The position numbers and the translations under genes are program-made. A DNA stretch of 31,095 nt from Phanerochaete sordida (taxonomy: Eukaryota; Basidiomycota; Agaricomycetes; Polyporales; Phanerochaetaceae). Shown here piece by piece: positions 10,304 to 19,725 of the stretch. The notes beneath the pieces were generated by a model. It made no database searches and had not been told where the DNA came from. It worked only from the letters and a program-made list of their open reading frames with translations. The stretch is taken from positions 1 to 31,095 of the forward strand of contig BPQB01000161.1 in NCBI GenBank assembly GCA_019973155.2, read 5' to 3'. Each line of letters begins with the position of its first letter. Within the stretch, counting starts at the first letter, position 1.

Positions 10304-10939
10304 TTAGACGGTAAGCTGCGCTTTCAACCGAAGACAGGTCGCGTAGCAGCCGATTGACATCTCTTTCGGGCTCTGCAGGCACGCGCTTGGCTTCTGGGGC
10401 GCATATAGGGGTCTACGAGCGCGGCAGTGGGGAGCGACGCTCGAACGTACTGGCGTGAAGGACGAGGCGCCGGATTCACGTGTCGAGAAAGCGACCGCGA
10501 CCTGCCGGTACGCCTGCACCGTCCCGCCAAACAGTCTCATGTTAATTTGACGTTGACTTTAGCATTCCATTTTCCAAGCCTGCGTGAGCAGATAGCGCAC
10601 GTTCGGACTAGCGAAGTCTTCGCTCTCGCCATGCATCTGCGCAAGTACACGCGGGCCTCAGCCTGTGCGGAGTTAACACCGTTCAGCATCTTCACGCGAG
10701 ACCTGAGCGGGAACGAAGGCAACATCGTAATGCGTACGTTAGTCTCGTACAGGCTGATATTTCCGGCGGCTCTGGCTCAGAACCGTACCACTCCCCCACG
10801 CCATGACTTCCCAGTGCACTCGCCTTATCCAATTTTCCCGCTCATCCGCCCTCGCTTTGCCCAGCCGGTCTGAGCGAGGCATGCGCCTGGTACGTCTGCA
10901 GCGATGGTCATGTTGCTGGGGCTTACACGGGGTCTTCAC
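10304..10939 (-). pseudogene. Gene remnant, left copy (unknown product)
   Basis: On minus, MPRSDRLGKARADERENWIR leads to RRKYQPVRD and then an in-frame TAA at 10739, which is absent in the right arm. Downstream, MRLFGGTVQAYRQVAVAFST (10540-10304) is again open. The right-arm copy explains the missing middle part. Function unknown. Confidence 0.45.
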
Positions 10940-11069
10940 ATATCGGCGGTTCGCGATCTACCGCGCGACTAGTTTTGCAGGGGCCCTCTCCCTGAAACTA
11001 CGTGTAACGCTCAGCTTGTACGCAGGACAGCTCTGCGGTATGGTGACTCCAACGGCTGTGCTTCGTCAA

Positions 11070-12060
11070 ACGATGTAGATCTCACGAGCAGGCTTTTCAG
11101 CAAGCTCGTCTGCGGCAGCGGCGGGGAAGGACCGACATCGCCAAAGAACGGACCAAATCGTGCGTATGCTCTCACTCAACGCATCGATGGGAAGCTCACC
11201 TCGCACTCGCTGCTGCCAAGACTCTACAGGGAGCGTAGGACTGCCCCTGAAAGATGGCGTGAGTCCCAAAGTGTGCATCCTCCCCCAGTATCTGCTAATG
11301 TTTCTCAAGACCAGAAGCCGGTGGAGAATCTGCCGCTATATTGCAGAGATAGTAAACTCGCATGGCTTCGCTCGCAGTGACTTTCGACAGTGCGATATAT
11401 GACGTGGTCTCATATAATTTCGCAGCTTTCGACTATCCTATCAGAACCAGATATATACCACTATGGATCGATATTCTACGTCGGACGCTCTCGCAAGCGA
11501 TGTAGCCCACCCGCTCGGTTTCCTAGGTCGCGTTCGCGCTTCTCTTCTTCCACATCGCGCGGTCTCACGTTGATGCGTCGGGAGTTCGCGCCCGCGCTGC
11601 TGCGAGCAGTGAAATTCAAAGGATACATTGTGCATCTTATCTGCTCAAAGAGTCAGAATCGAGGATGAGCGTGTACACGGGTGAGAAATACAACGGAGAA
11701 CGTACGGTCCGCTTCCTCCGTATCCAATAGACAGGCCAGAGAGCCGCAGGGCATGTCGCCCTCGAAAATGCCATGGTGTCTGGGATTACTGCGGAACAGT
11801 CGACGCGCAGGTCGTGCGATCCCTGTCGCCGAGATCTTTGGACAGCGATGATCCTAGGAAACGACGAGAGATACCGGTGGGTTCGATGAAGCTACTGTGC
11901 CCGGTGTGCAGACACACCTGTGTGGCTGTCCAACGCGAATGCTCGCTAAACCTGTGTCTGGCCCCCCTGCGCGCCGCCGCGCCGCCCACGAGCAGCGCAC
12001 ATCCCACTTGGCGCCGCGCTCGAACCGCTAGGCGTATGCTATTGCATCGAGCCCCTTTTG
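11070..12060 (+). other. Weak coding traces, left arm inner part
   Basis: Frame pairs are conserved with 18590-19570 on minus: MDRYSTSDALASDVAHPLGF near 11463 and MRSLSPRSL followed by KLLCPVC near 11814. The opposite strand frame 11441-11635 (ARASDVEYRSIVVYIW) is conserved too. The strand cannot be decided and no intron signals stand out. Confidence 0.3.
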
Positions 12061-12408
12061 ATCAAGGTCGTCCTCGTCTGGCACGGAGAGGTCTGAGCTG
12101 CAGGCCGGAGTCGGTATCGTCGCCGTCGGCGCTGGGCTGCGGGTATCTCGGCTCGTAGGTTGTCCCCACGTGTAGGACATCGAGCACGCGCATAGCGCAA
12201 CGCCTGGGGACGGGGAAGTGCAGTGTCGCAGAGTAGTGGTCGCCGAGCGAAGAGCGTGGCAGAGCATGATGGCGCAAGGCAAGTGCGGCTGGCGCGCGAG
12301 GGAGCTCAGTCGCGCGCTGGTCCCACATCGAGCTCGCACACGTATTCAGGTCGAGGAAAACAGATGTATTCAGGGAGCTCAGGCTCTGCTATATCTAATG
12401 TAGCTAGG

Positions 12409-12849
12409 CTAGAGGGAATATTTGGTGTGTGTTGGTTTCGCCTGCGGACCAAGGTCGCGCAGGGTACTTGTCCCGAAGGCTGCGAAGAAGCCCACACCCA
12501 GGGCGACTGGAGTCGCCCCTCCTTCGGGGAGCCCGCCGAAGGACCTTGCGAGTCCGTTCGACAGGTCGGCCAGCAGCCCGGAGGCGTACACCAACCTCGA
12601 GGAACCCAGCGTAGCCGTGTGAGGCGTAGGCCGGGCCACCTTAGAGTGAAAATCCAGGTGATCCGCTTGGAAGCGGCCCTCGGTAAACCCAGGAGAGAGA
12701 TGTCCCCCAGGCGGCAAATGGATGAGAACCTGCCGAGCGGGGGTGCACCCAGTCCACGCTTTCGCGAGTGACAGGACCCGCTGAAGAGCCTGAGCGGGGG
12801 CCCCGGGGGTATTTATACTCTGGAGGCTGGCGGGGCTGGCGATCGCCAT
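12409..12849 (-). CDS. 146-codon open frame across promoter/leader (doubtful)
   Basis: An ATG at 12849 opens 146 codons to a stop at 12409. The frame reads through the TATA box (12810-12817), so it cannot be translated from a transcript that starts at that TATA. The right arm lost this ATG (CACGTGATCG instead of CACGTGATGG) and is shifted in frame near 17560. The C-terminal part is rich in Gly, Leu and Pro (for example SNGLARSFGGLPEGG) and is retained as a separate open frame at 17563-17793. No family is recognised. It may be a by-product of hairpin-rich GC sequence. Confidence 0.2.
   Translation of the reverse strand: MAIASPASLQSINTPGAPAQALQRVLSLAKAWTGCTPARQVLIHLPPGGHLSPGFTEGRFQADHLDFHSKVARPTPHTATLGSSRLVYASGLLADLSNGLARSFGGLPEGGATPVALGVGFFAAFGTSTLRDLGPQAKPTHTKYSL
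12420..12800 (-). other. Hairpin-rich leader, left copy
   Basis: Short perfect inverted repeats lie close together: GGGCGACTGGAGTCGCCC at 12501-12518, CCTTCGGGG...CCGAAGG at about 12520-12542, CCTCGAGG near 12596-12603 and CCGCTTGGAAGCGG near 12664. The partner region 17400-17790 keeps the same stems. This could be a structured 5' leader or a non-coding RNA; function unknown. Confidence 0.45.
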
Positions 12850-12855
12850 CACGTG
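12810..12855 (-). promoter_or_regulatory. TATA box and E-box of inner repeat, left
   Basis: On the minus strand CACGTG (12850-12855) precedes TATAAATA (12810-12817) by about 30 bases, followed by CCCCCGGGGCCCC. This spacing suits a core promoter firing leftward into the structured leader at 12410-12800. No transcript evidence is available. Confidence 0.5.
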
Positions 12856-13025
12856 GGCTTGTTGAACACGAATAAACGGGCTCACCTGACTCTGGCCTCC
12901 AACCCCGCCGCCCGACGCGCGACGCGCCGGCGGGCTGCGCCCTTTCCTTCTGCGATCCTCGTCGCGGCGCCGCCCCGACGCGATTGCTGCAAGCCCCGAC
13001 GCGCCTGACCTTGGCGCTGCAGCGG
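12812..13025 (+). repeat. Terminal TATA-containing repeat, copy 2 (inner, left arm)
   Basis: Same orientation as copy 1, about 12.8 kb away, so the left arm is bracketed by direct repeats. On the minus strand the order is GC-rich stretch, GTGAGCCCGTTTATTC, CACGTG, TATAAATA and then a hairpin-rich leader running left to about 12410. Homology with the right arm continues about 150 bp past this repeat into the arm-spacer junction. Confidence 0.85.
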
Positions 13026-13557
13026 CTCACGGCCGCGCTCCCGGCGCTCGCAGTCTGTCAGCTCCCGCGTGCCGATAACAAATTGAACGTTACCTTCCGG
13101 CAGCACATGAGCTGTCCTTCCGCCTTCGTTGCATCTCGTAGCAGACAAAGGCAGGCTGACAGCGCGCTTTCTGGGCCAGGCAGACACATAGTAGCTTTGC
13201 TCCGCCAGCTCATCTCCCTCGCGCACGCCGCAGACGGACGATATTGGGGACCTCCACTCCACATTCAGTCGCGTGCCTCGTGACTGACCTGTTCTAAGGA
13301 TCTGTGCAGCGACAGCGATATGGAAGTCTCACGCGTGAATACAGTGAGCGGTAGTCACCAGTGCCAGAGAGGTTACATGATGATATTCATGGTATGTTTT
13401 GGTACAGACAGGTATATGGCGCGAAGGCGCGCACCCAGGGACTGCCTCGAAACTCCGGGTATCGGTGTTCCTGTTCGGATATGAGAGCGGACAATGGTCG
13501 TGAAGCTTTGCAGCAGGAAACATATTTACCCTGTCGAAACATAACACGTACTCTGAA

Positions 13558-13872
13558 TCAGCCGATCACGTACAGGGGACATTGCAAGTACACGCACCTT
13601 GAGCTCCGCGCGCTCCGTCGCGTCAGCTGCAATATGTGTAGATATCTCTGACTTCTCTCCGACGGGCTTTCCATACACGCATCCCCGAAAAGCACCACGT
13701 CGCCGCTCTGGCCCGGCGCTGGCTGCGGGCTCAAGCTCGTGGATGGCGAGACGGAAGACAGGTCGAGCACGTTGATGACGGGCTGGAATCCGCGCCAATG
13801 CGTTGCATTGGCCATCTCCAGAAGATCTACAGAGTCGCTGTCAGACGCTATGAATAGACCCGTGCGCAGCAT
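13558..13872 (-). CDS. Spacer: coding-like fragment (unknown product)
   Basis: 104-codon frame whose middle part (HWRGFQPVINVLDLSSV, then PAPGQSGDVVLFGDACMESP) has strong G/C-ending codon use. Just upstream on minus, MLRDVLLSMGFYPSHLN is followed by a GTGAGT donor-like site near 13888, which could be a first exon, but the implied intron would be only about 35 bases. No family recognised. Confidence 0.4.
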   Translation of the reverse strand: MLRTGLFIASDSDSVDLLEMANATHWRGFQPVINVLDLSSVSPSTSLSPQPAPGQSGDVVLFGDACMESPSERSQRYLHILQLTRRSARSSRCVYLQCPLYVIG

Positions 13873-13889
13873 GTAGACTCACAATTTAG

Positions 13890-14740
13890 GTGAGAGGGAT
13901 AAAAGCCCATGGACAGCAGGACATCTCGGAGCATGATGACGCGTCGCTCAGCACATGTTGCCTCGATAGAATGGGTGGAGGCGTACAGATACTCAAATCC
14001 TAGATGTTGAGGGTAAAAGATACGGTGAGAGTAAGAAGATGGTGGCAGAGTTTGGCAGAGTGAGCGATGGTTGCGAAGGTCGCTGAGAGGGAGCGGGAAG
14101 ACGGAGATACAGCCGCGCGCCTAACTTTGATGGGCGCGCAGGCGCGTCAAAATGACGCGTTCGAGACCCGCTTCCCGCCTCCTCCCTCATTGCGGTGTCT
14201 ACTCATGTCGAGTACGACGCTCCGCTGCCTACTGACCCTGACTCCTTGCCGCACGCTATTGCCTTCCCTGACGTCTATGATATTGTGAGGACGAGGTAGG
14301 TACAACTTTCTCCCCCTTTCCGGTACGCTGCATTAACTTCGAGAAACAGACCGTAGCCTGGACAGCCTTAAATCAAAGGCTTCCCACGAATGCCCTATCT
14401 AGTATTGTCACGGCACGACGTCGGTCTACATCATATGCTGTTGCAAACCACCCGTCTTCCTCTTCGCGAAGAGGCGGCTATTCAAGTACTGCCAGCTTGA
14501 GGGCCAAGCAGAACTTGACGTCGGAAAGCTCCAGCGAGTCCAAGATCATCGAAATGTGCGTGTGGTCAGAGATACACCGATAAAAAAGGCTAACTGCTGC
14601 ATAGAACCTTATCTTGTCCTTCCTTTATTCCTCTGCGGATGAGTGTAATTGGCATGAATAGGGTCTGTAGTCAAGCCCCGCCCCGAGGTTAGCCCCACCG
14701 CGTCCAGTGCGTTCATCTGCCAGCGACCAAGATCACCGTG
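13890..14740. other. Spacer: no convincing gene
   Basis: Mixed composition with pyrimidine-rich tracts on minus (CTCTGCCAAACTCTGCCACC region near 14045-14065) that could be a 5' untranslated region for the minus-strand fragment. No long frame with biased codon use. Confidence 0.4.
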
Positions 14741-15128
14741 ATGTCTGACGCTAAGATCCCCTTCCTCTACTCAGTGTTCGTCCTGCAGCGCGGCACGACC
14801 CTCCGGACGGCACGTTGAACACCGACACCACCGGAGCTGCAAGGGCTCGTCTCGTGACCAAGGCACAACACGATGCAGGGATTCTCCGTCCGCTTGCTGA
14901 ACATGAAGGCGCTGTAGTAGCTGGGTGCGGAAATAGCGCGGTTCCGTTTGGTGAGCCGACCTTGAGCTCTCGCTATGGCCGCTGCTGATGGCCGAAGGAC
15001 AGGCCAAAGTGGCCGCCCAGTCCGACTCACGGTTCAACGAGCATCGAAAGACCGTGGTCTTTCATCCCCTTGTTCCAGTATCCCTCAACAAACTGGGCTA
15101 TGCGACAGTTTCCGGGCTTATTGCGCAC
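14741..15128 (+). pseudogene. Spacer: coding-like stretch (unknown product)
   Basis: ATG 14741 gives MSDAKIPFLYSVFVLQRGTT in a good context and stops at 14818. A second plus frame is open from about 14775 to 15128 without its own start, with GC-ending codons in its later part (MAEGQAKVAAQSDSRFNEHR, then VPVSLNKLGYATVSGLIAHN). An intron or a lesion is needed to join them. The minus strand also has an open frame at 15027-15239. Function unknown. Confidence 0.3.
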
Positions 15129-15189
15129 AATCTCGGGTGACGCCCCCGCAGTCGACTTGACAGTTCCGCACGCACTAAGGCGCCTTTCA

Positions 15190-15654
15190 ACGTCGCCCAA
15201 GACATAACACATGGCTTCCAAAACGTCTGCTCCGTGCACAGCAACGAGCGCGATCTAAAGCATGGAGAAGACGAGACCCGCATTCAAGAGAGCGTGCGCA
15301 TTGCCGAGGACATTGGCACCGTCGGGAAGGCGGTCGCGACGAACGCCAACTTGACTTATCTCGCCACCAGACGCGCAAAGGGCGGGGCGGATCGACTACG
15401 TTATCCTCTCGCCGCGCGTTTCTGTTGCGATGAAGTTCCGTAGTCGGCCGCCGAAGATGAGTCTCCGCCAGCCTAGGTCTCTCAAAGGCTCCTATGCGGC
15501 AATGCCTATAACCGACGACGCGTCGACGTTAAATCGCGCGTGCAGAGACAGGATCATCCTCTTCAAATACATCGTTGACTTCGAAGCGCGTGCGTCCCGC
15601 CTCCTCGCCGACAAGGACTGCTTCCCCGCGGTTGACATGAACCCCACTGCATGA
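15190..15654 (+). pseudogene. Spacer: two consecutive coding-like frames (unknown product)
   Basis: Frame one (to 15443) contains ERDLKHGEDETRIQESVRIA and VGKAVATNANLTYLATRRAK. Frame two (15430-15654) ends FEARASRLLADKDCFPAVDM before a short tail and uses almost only C/G third bases. The shift between them near 15430 suggests an intron or lesion. No domain assigned. Confidence 0.35.
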
Positions 15655-15657
15655 GTG

Positions 15658-16047
15658 TCAGCTCGTTAGCATAGCCTGTGTCGGCGATGCCACCGCCACC
15701 GACCAGGATCGCCGCAGGTGCCTTAGGTATCTGACGACAGATGCGCACACAGTGTCACCAGCAAGAACGGAACAACGGCAACGGACGTACTTCCCGCTCA
15801 CGCGCACGCCGGTCACCGCACTCCGGTCGAACTTGCTACCTGGAAAGGTGTAGCTGTCACTATCGTCGCCCAGAGGCTGCCCCGCGCCGACCTGATATTC
15901 CGCCGTCCCGCGAGCGGCTGACCCCCCGTGAGTGCCCGAGCAAAAACCACAGTCGGTAAACACTGACGCAGATGCTCCGCGCGTAGGTGCTAGCCCTTGA
16001 TCTCGTCTATGCTGAGGCGCCATCTGTATGGCCACCCTCGACGTCAT
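15658..16047 (-). CDS. Spacer: 129-codon open frame (unknown product)
   Basis: On minus, the central part (GTAEYQVGAGQPLGDDSDSY, then FDRSAVTGVRVSGKYVRC) has coding-like composition. An adjacent frame contains AAILVGGGGIADTGYANE. No confident family assignment. Neighbouring plus-strand frames overlap it, so strand choice rests on codon bias only. Confidence 0.3.
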   Translation of the reverse strand: MTSRVAIQMAPQHRRDQGLAPTRGASASVFTDCGFCSGTHGGSAARGTAEYQVGAGQPLGDDSDSYTFPGSKFDRSAVTGVRVSGKYVRCRCSVLAGDTVCASVVRYLRHLRRSWSVAVASPTQAMLTS

Positions 16048-16546
16048 CCATCACGCCCTCGTCGACCTCGCCTCGCCGATTTGGCCCTTGGCATCTCGAC
16101 CCTCCTGCAAGCCTCTCGCAAGCCCTGTGCTCTGCTTCGTCGTCTTAAAGAACCTGGTACGAGCCGACGGCGCAACCATGCGGTCATCGATGTCGAATGC
16201 GGAGCTTTTGCTTTGGTTGTCGAGCTGCGCGTGTTGCCTGGAATTACGACCAATCAGAGCGGCGCGGCGCAAGCTGCCCACGCACGCCAACGCAGCTCGT
16301 GTACTTCCCGTACCTATCCACGATGTACGCGGCTTGCCTGCGCACGACGAGTATACGGGACCGCACTTCGACGACGAGCACGCCCCCCAGACGACACAGG
16401 GCGGCGTTACCTTCGCCTTCAAACACCGCGGTAGCTTAAGAACGACAGCTTGCGGCTGTCGAGAGCAGTGCGCAACCTCTGTTGTTGTGGGCGCGCCCTC
16501 CTTGGCCCATGCATCTCCGATTTACGCCCACCGCGCCGATCATTAG
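16028..16546 (+). CDS. Spacer: 172-codon open frame (unknown product)
   Basis: Begins MATLDVIHHALVDLASPIWP and contains HDEYTGPHFDDEHAPQTTQG. The GPHFDDE text resembles the metal-binding region of some 2-oxoglutarate oxygenases, but the surrounding residues do not support it further. G/C third-base bias is moderate. Competing frames exist on minus. Confidence 0.3.
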   Translation: MATLDVIHHALVDLASPIWPLASRPSCKPLASPVLCFVVLKNLVRADGATMRSSMSNAELLLWLSSCACCLELRPIRAARRKLPTHANAARVLPVPIHDVRGLPAHDEYTGPHFDDEHAPQTTQGGVTFAFKHRGSLRTTACGCREQCATSVVVGAPSLAHASPIYAHRADH

Positions 16547-16590
16547 ACCTCACCAGGCAGCGCACGGCGCGACAGACTCCTATCTTGCCC

Positions 16591-17004
16591 TCAAGTCCCG
16601 CTGGCCAGGACACTAATTACCTCCTCAACATGGGTGCCCAGTGTGTGCCGCAGATCACGCCGGGGGACCGGGAAGACGAAGTCGACGGGGAGAAGGAAGG
16701 CGGGCCCAGCAAGCGTTGCCGCCGCAGGAGCCATCGCCGAGGCCCGCGCTAGATGGCCGAGTGTCCGACCATCGTGACAATAACCCTCCATGAGCGCAAG
16801 AACCAGAGCTGCGAGTAGTGCACCGACGCAGGGTTTGTGCTCGTTGTCGAGCCGCATATCCGCGTGTTGACGCAACCCGGCGTAAGCGGAGCACGACAGT
16901 TTGTACACATAAGCGGACGAATACAGTGCAGATACAATGCGCAGACGATGACGAATAGCGGTGCAGGTCTGCACTGTAATGCTTGTGACATGGCCCTCTC
17001 GCAC
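16591..17004 (-). CDS. Spacer: 137-codon open frame with hydrophobic segments
   Basis: On minus, begins MREGHVTSITVQTCTAIRHR and has hydrophobic stretches GALLAALVLALMEGY (about residues 61-75) and AAATLAGPAFLLPVDFVFPV (about 93-112), possibly membrane-associated. Codon bias is moderate in the second half. It starts within 15 bases of the right arm boundary, so its 5' end may have been cut by the rearrangement. No family recognised. Confidence 0.3.
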   Translation of the reverse strand: MREGHVTSITVQTCTAIRHRLRIVSALYSSAYVYKLSCSAYAGLRQHADMRLDNEHKPCVGALLAALVLALMEGYCHDGRTLGHLARASAMAPAAATLAGPAFLLPVDFVFPVPRRDLRHTLGTHVEEVISVLASGT

Positions 17005-17162
17005 CGCGCCGCCGACCCAGGGAGCGCGTCGCCAGCATGTCTCCGTCTGCTACGAGATGCAACAAAGGCGGAAGGACAGCTCATGTGCTGCCGGAAGGTA
17101 ACGTTCAATTTGTTATCGACACGCGGGAGCTGACAGACTGCGAGCGGGAGCGCGGCCGTGAG

Positions 17163-17393
17163 CCGCTGCAGCGCCAAGGTCAGGCGCGTCGGGGCTTGCA
17201 GCAATCGCGTCGGGGCTGCGCCGCGACGAGGACCGCGAAAGGAAACGGCGCAGCCCGACGGCGGCCCCTCTCGCCAGCGTCGGGCGGCGGGCGGCGGGGC
17301 TGGAGGCAGGAGTCAGGTGAGCCCGTTTATTCCTGTTAAACAAACACACGTGATCGCCACTGCCAGCCCCGCCAGCCTCCAGAGTATAAATAC
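17163..17393 (-). repeat. Terminal TATA-containing repeat, copy 3 (inner, right arm)
   Basis: Inverted relative to copies 1 and 2. Begins CCGCTGCAGCGCCAAGGTCA and ends at the TATA box. Internal GC-rich runs contain repeated GACGCG/GTCGGGGC units. Its partner in the same arm is 30887-31095, about 13.7 kb away. Confidence 0.85.
17347..17392 (+). promoter_or_regulatory. TATA box and E-box of inner repeat, right
   Basis: CACGTG at 17347-17352 and TATAAATA at 17385-17392, the mirror of the left copy. The first ATG downstream is at 17868, which opens a 195-codon frame, so a transcript starting about 30 bases after the TATA box would have a ~450-nt leader. Confidence 0.5.
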
Positions 17394-17399
17394 CCCCGG

Positions 17400-17790
17400 G
17401 GCCCCCGCTCAGGCTCTTCAGCGGGTCCAGTCACTCGCCGCAAGCGTGGACTGGGTGCACCCCCGCTCGGCAGGTTCTCATCCATTTGCCGCCTGGGGGA
17501 CGTCCCTCTCCTGGGTTTACCGAGGGCCGCTTCCAAGCGGATCACCTGGATTTTCACTCTAGGTGGCCCGGCCTACGCCTCACACGGCTACGCTGGGTTC
17601 CTCGAGGTCGGTGTACGCCTCCGGGCTGCCGGCCGACCTGTCGAACGGACTCGCAAGGTCCTTCGGCGGGCTCCCCGAAGGAGGGGCGACTCCAGTCGCC
17701 CTGGGTGTGGGCTTCTTCGCAGCCTTCGGGACAAGTACCCTGCGCGACCTTGGTCTGCAGGCGAAACCAACACACACCAAATATTCTCTC
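17400..17790 (+). other. Hairpin-rich leader, right copy
   Basis: Mirror of 12420-12800, directly downstream of the TATA box. Stems include GGGCGACTCCAGTCGCCC at 17684-17701, CCTTCGG...CCGAAGG at about 17660-17681 and CCCGCT...AGCGGG just after the TATA box. There is no ATG in this stretch. Confidence 0.45.
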
Positions 17791-17867
17791 TAGCCTAGCT
17801 ACATTAGATATAGTAGAGCTTCCTGAATACATCTGTTTTCCTCGACCTGAATACGTTTGCGAGCTCG

Positions 17868-18455
17868 ATGTGGGACCAGCGCGCGACTGAGCTCCCTCGC
17901 GCGCCAGCCGCTCTTGGCTTTCACCATCATGCTCTGCTACGCTCTTCGCTCAGCGACCACTACTCTGAGACACGATTGGCCCCTTCCTCGTTGTTCCCAG
18001 GTCGCCCAGAATCCTGTGCCGTAGCCGTGCTCGACGACCTACACGTGAAGATGCCCTGCCAGCCGCGATACCCGCAGCCCCGCGGCGACGGCGACGACAT
18101 CAACTCCGGCCTACAGCCCCGACCTCTCCGTGACTGCCCAGACGCTAGGCAGGGGCATCCCTTGTCGAAGCAGCCAAGCGATATTACACGCTTGGCGGCG
18201 CGAGCGAGACGCGAAGTCGTACGTGCGCTGCTCGCGCGCGGTGCGGGTGCGCACGACGTTCTAGGGTACCTGGGTCGTGTTGATCGTTTACTGAGGTGCG
18301 CCTACTGGCTGCAGCCGTGTATCTTTTCAACGTTCATTCTCGTGATTTCTTATACTTCTCTGAGACACAGTCGGTCTCTCCTTTGCCGTCCCCAGATCGC
18401 GCAGAATCTTGTGCTATGTGTGCTCTGCGTCCTGCACGTGAAGACGACCTGCTAG
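17868..18455 (+). CDS. 195-codon open frame, first ATG after the right inner TATA
   Basis: Starts MWDQRATELPRAPAAL and runs 195 codons. The left-arm counterpart (12062-12328, minus) has the same start but ends after 88 codons, because the right copy is extended by an internal ~400-bp duplication. The tail contains a hydrophobic stretch (FSTFILVISYTS near residues 153-164) that could span a membrane, but the reading frame is not well conserved between arms. No family is recognised. Treat as hypothetical. Confidence 0.25.
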   Translation: MWDQRATELPRAPAALGFHHHALLRSSLSDHYSETRLAPSSLFPGRPESCAVAVLDDLHVKMPCQPRYPQPRGDGDDINSGLQPRPLRDCPDARQGHPLSKQPSDITRLAARARREVVRALLARGAGAHDVLGYLGRVDRLLRCAYWLQPCIFSTFILVISYTSLRHSRSLLCRPQIAQNLVLCVLCVLHVKTTC

Positions 18456-18590
18456 CCGTGCCAGTGGTGCCCGCACCCCCGCGGCGACGGCAACTATACC
18501 GACCTCGCTACACATCTCACGCCTATCCCGTCCTCGCCAAAGAACAAGCGCGAACAGCCTACGCTCAAGCGGGCTCGACCCGATAGCATG
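17955..18590. repeat. Degenerate ~0.4-kb tandem duplication, right arm only
   Basis: CTCTGAGACAC near 17963 recurs near 18357. Between them, matching landmarks repeat in order: CCCAG(A/G)TCGC, CAGAATC(C/T)TGTGC, ACGTGAAGA, CCGCGGCGACGGC and CCGACCTC. The offset is about 395 bases. The left arm has a single copy (around 12060-12250), explaining about 415 extra bases on the right. The two units have drifted considerably. Confidence 0.65.
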
Positions 18591-19725
18591 CACCTAGCGG
18601 CGCGAAGTGGGATATGCACTACTCGTGGGCGGCGGGGCGGCGCACAAGGTGCCAGACCTATGCTCACAGAGCATTCGTTGGATAGCCGCAGAGGCACGTC
18701 CACACCCCTGACACAGAAGTTTTATCGCGCTTATCTGCACCTCCCGTCGCTTCCTAGCAACGTCTCTGTTCAAAGATCTCGGCGACAGGAATCGCATGGC
18801 CTGCGCGCCAACGGTCGTGCAATAATTCCCGGCAAGGATGCGGCGATATACCCTGTGCCTCTCTGGCCTGTCTATTGGATATGGAGGCGGCGGACGGTAC
18901 GCTCTCAGTCGTAGTTCACATCCGTGTACACGCTCATCCTCTATTCTGACTGTTTCTGCAGATAATATGCACGATGGATCCGTTGAAGTCAACTGCTCGC
19001 GGCAGCGCGAGCGCGAACTTCCGACGCGTCGCTGTGAAAACCTGCGACGTGGAAGACGAGAAGCGCGAACGCGCCTCAGGAGACCGAGCGGGTGGGCTAT
19101 GACACATGCGAGAGCATCAGACGTAGAATATCTCAGATCCATAGCGGTATATCTCTGGGTCCAATAGTCGAAGATGCCAATTTATAAGAGATCACGTCAA
19201 ATAGCGCACTGTCGAAAGTCACTGCGAGCGAAGTCATGCAAGCTTATCCCTTGAATATCGCGGCACATCCTCCACCGGCCTCTGTGCTTGAGAAAAATTA
19301 GCAGATAGTGGCGGAGGATGGACTTCGGGACTCACGCCATCTTTCGTGGACAGTACTACGCTCCCTTAAGAGTCTTGACAACAGCGAATACGAGATGAGC
19401 TTCTGAACCATGCGCTGTGTTAGAGCATACGTACGGATTGATCCGATGTTGGGAATTGTCGATACTATCCCGCAGCCCCAGCCCCAGCCGTCGTGCTTGC
19501 ACGCTTTGCTGAGAAGTCAGTTTGTGAGATCGACATCCCTTGACAAAGCAAAGCCGGTGGTGTCACCATACCGCAAACCTAGCCTATGTTCAAGCTGAGC
19601 GTTACACGTAGTTTCAGGGCGAGGGCCCTACAGTCCTAGTCGCGCGGTAGATCGCGAACTGCCGATATCTGAAGACCCCGTGTAAGCCCCAACAACATGA
19701 CAATCGCTCCAGACGTACCCGGCGC

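Larger units (their letters stand above)
1..13178 (+). repeat. Left arm of giant imperfect inverted repeat
   Basis: The reverse complement of this segment matches 17014-31095 almost end to end. Partner coordinates sum to about 31110 near 500-1600, about 31355 at 2400-3500, 31351 at the MYND gene, 31160 at 6900-8200, about 30608 at 9500-11600 and about 30196 at 12328. Each step in the sum marks an insertion or deletion in one arm. Similarity fades just past the shared text GCATCTCGTAGCAGAC near 13130-13178. The outer limit is not seen because homology reaches base 1. Gene remnants inside carry lesions different from those in the right arm. Confidence 0.96.
13179..17013. other. Single-copy spacer between palindrome arms
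   Basis: About 3.8 kb with no counterpart elsewhere in the window. Several open stretches with G/C-ending codons lie on both strands (13558-13872 minus, 14741-15128 plus, 15190-15654 plus, 15658-16047 minus, 16028-16546 plus, 16591-17004 minus), but no family could be recognised with certainty. A spacer of this size makes the structure a spaced inverted repeat rather than a perfect palindrome. Confidence 0.8.

Noticed and set aside
12409..12849. Genuine 146-residue protein from the left inner repeat
   Set aside because: The frame spans the TATA box, lacks its ATG in the right arm and lies in hairpin-rich GC sequence where open frames arise easily.
15560..15750. Hydantoinase/oxoprolinase motif (AILVGGGGIADTG) on minus
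   Set aside because: Only a glycine-rich snippet fits; the expected flanking conserved residues do not follow, and the opposite strand has stronger codon bias.
16300..16440. 2-oxoglutarate oxygenase motif (GPHFDDE) on plus
   Set aside because: A single short match without the distal histidine/arginine motif or the fold around it.
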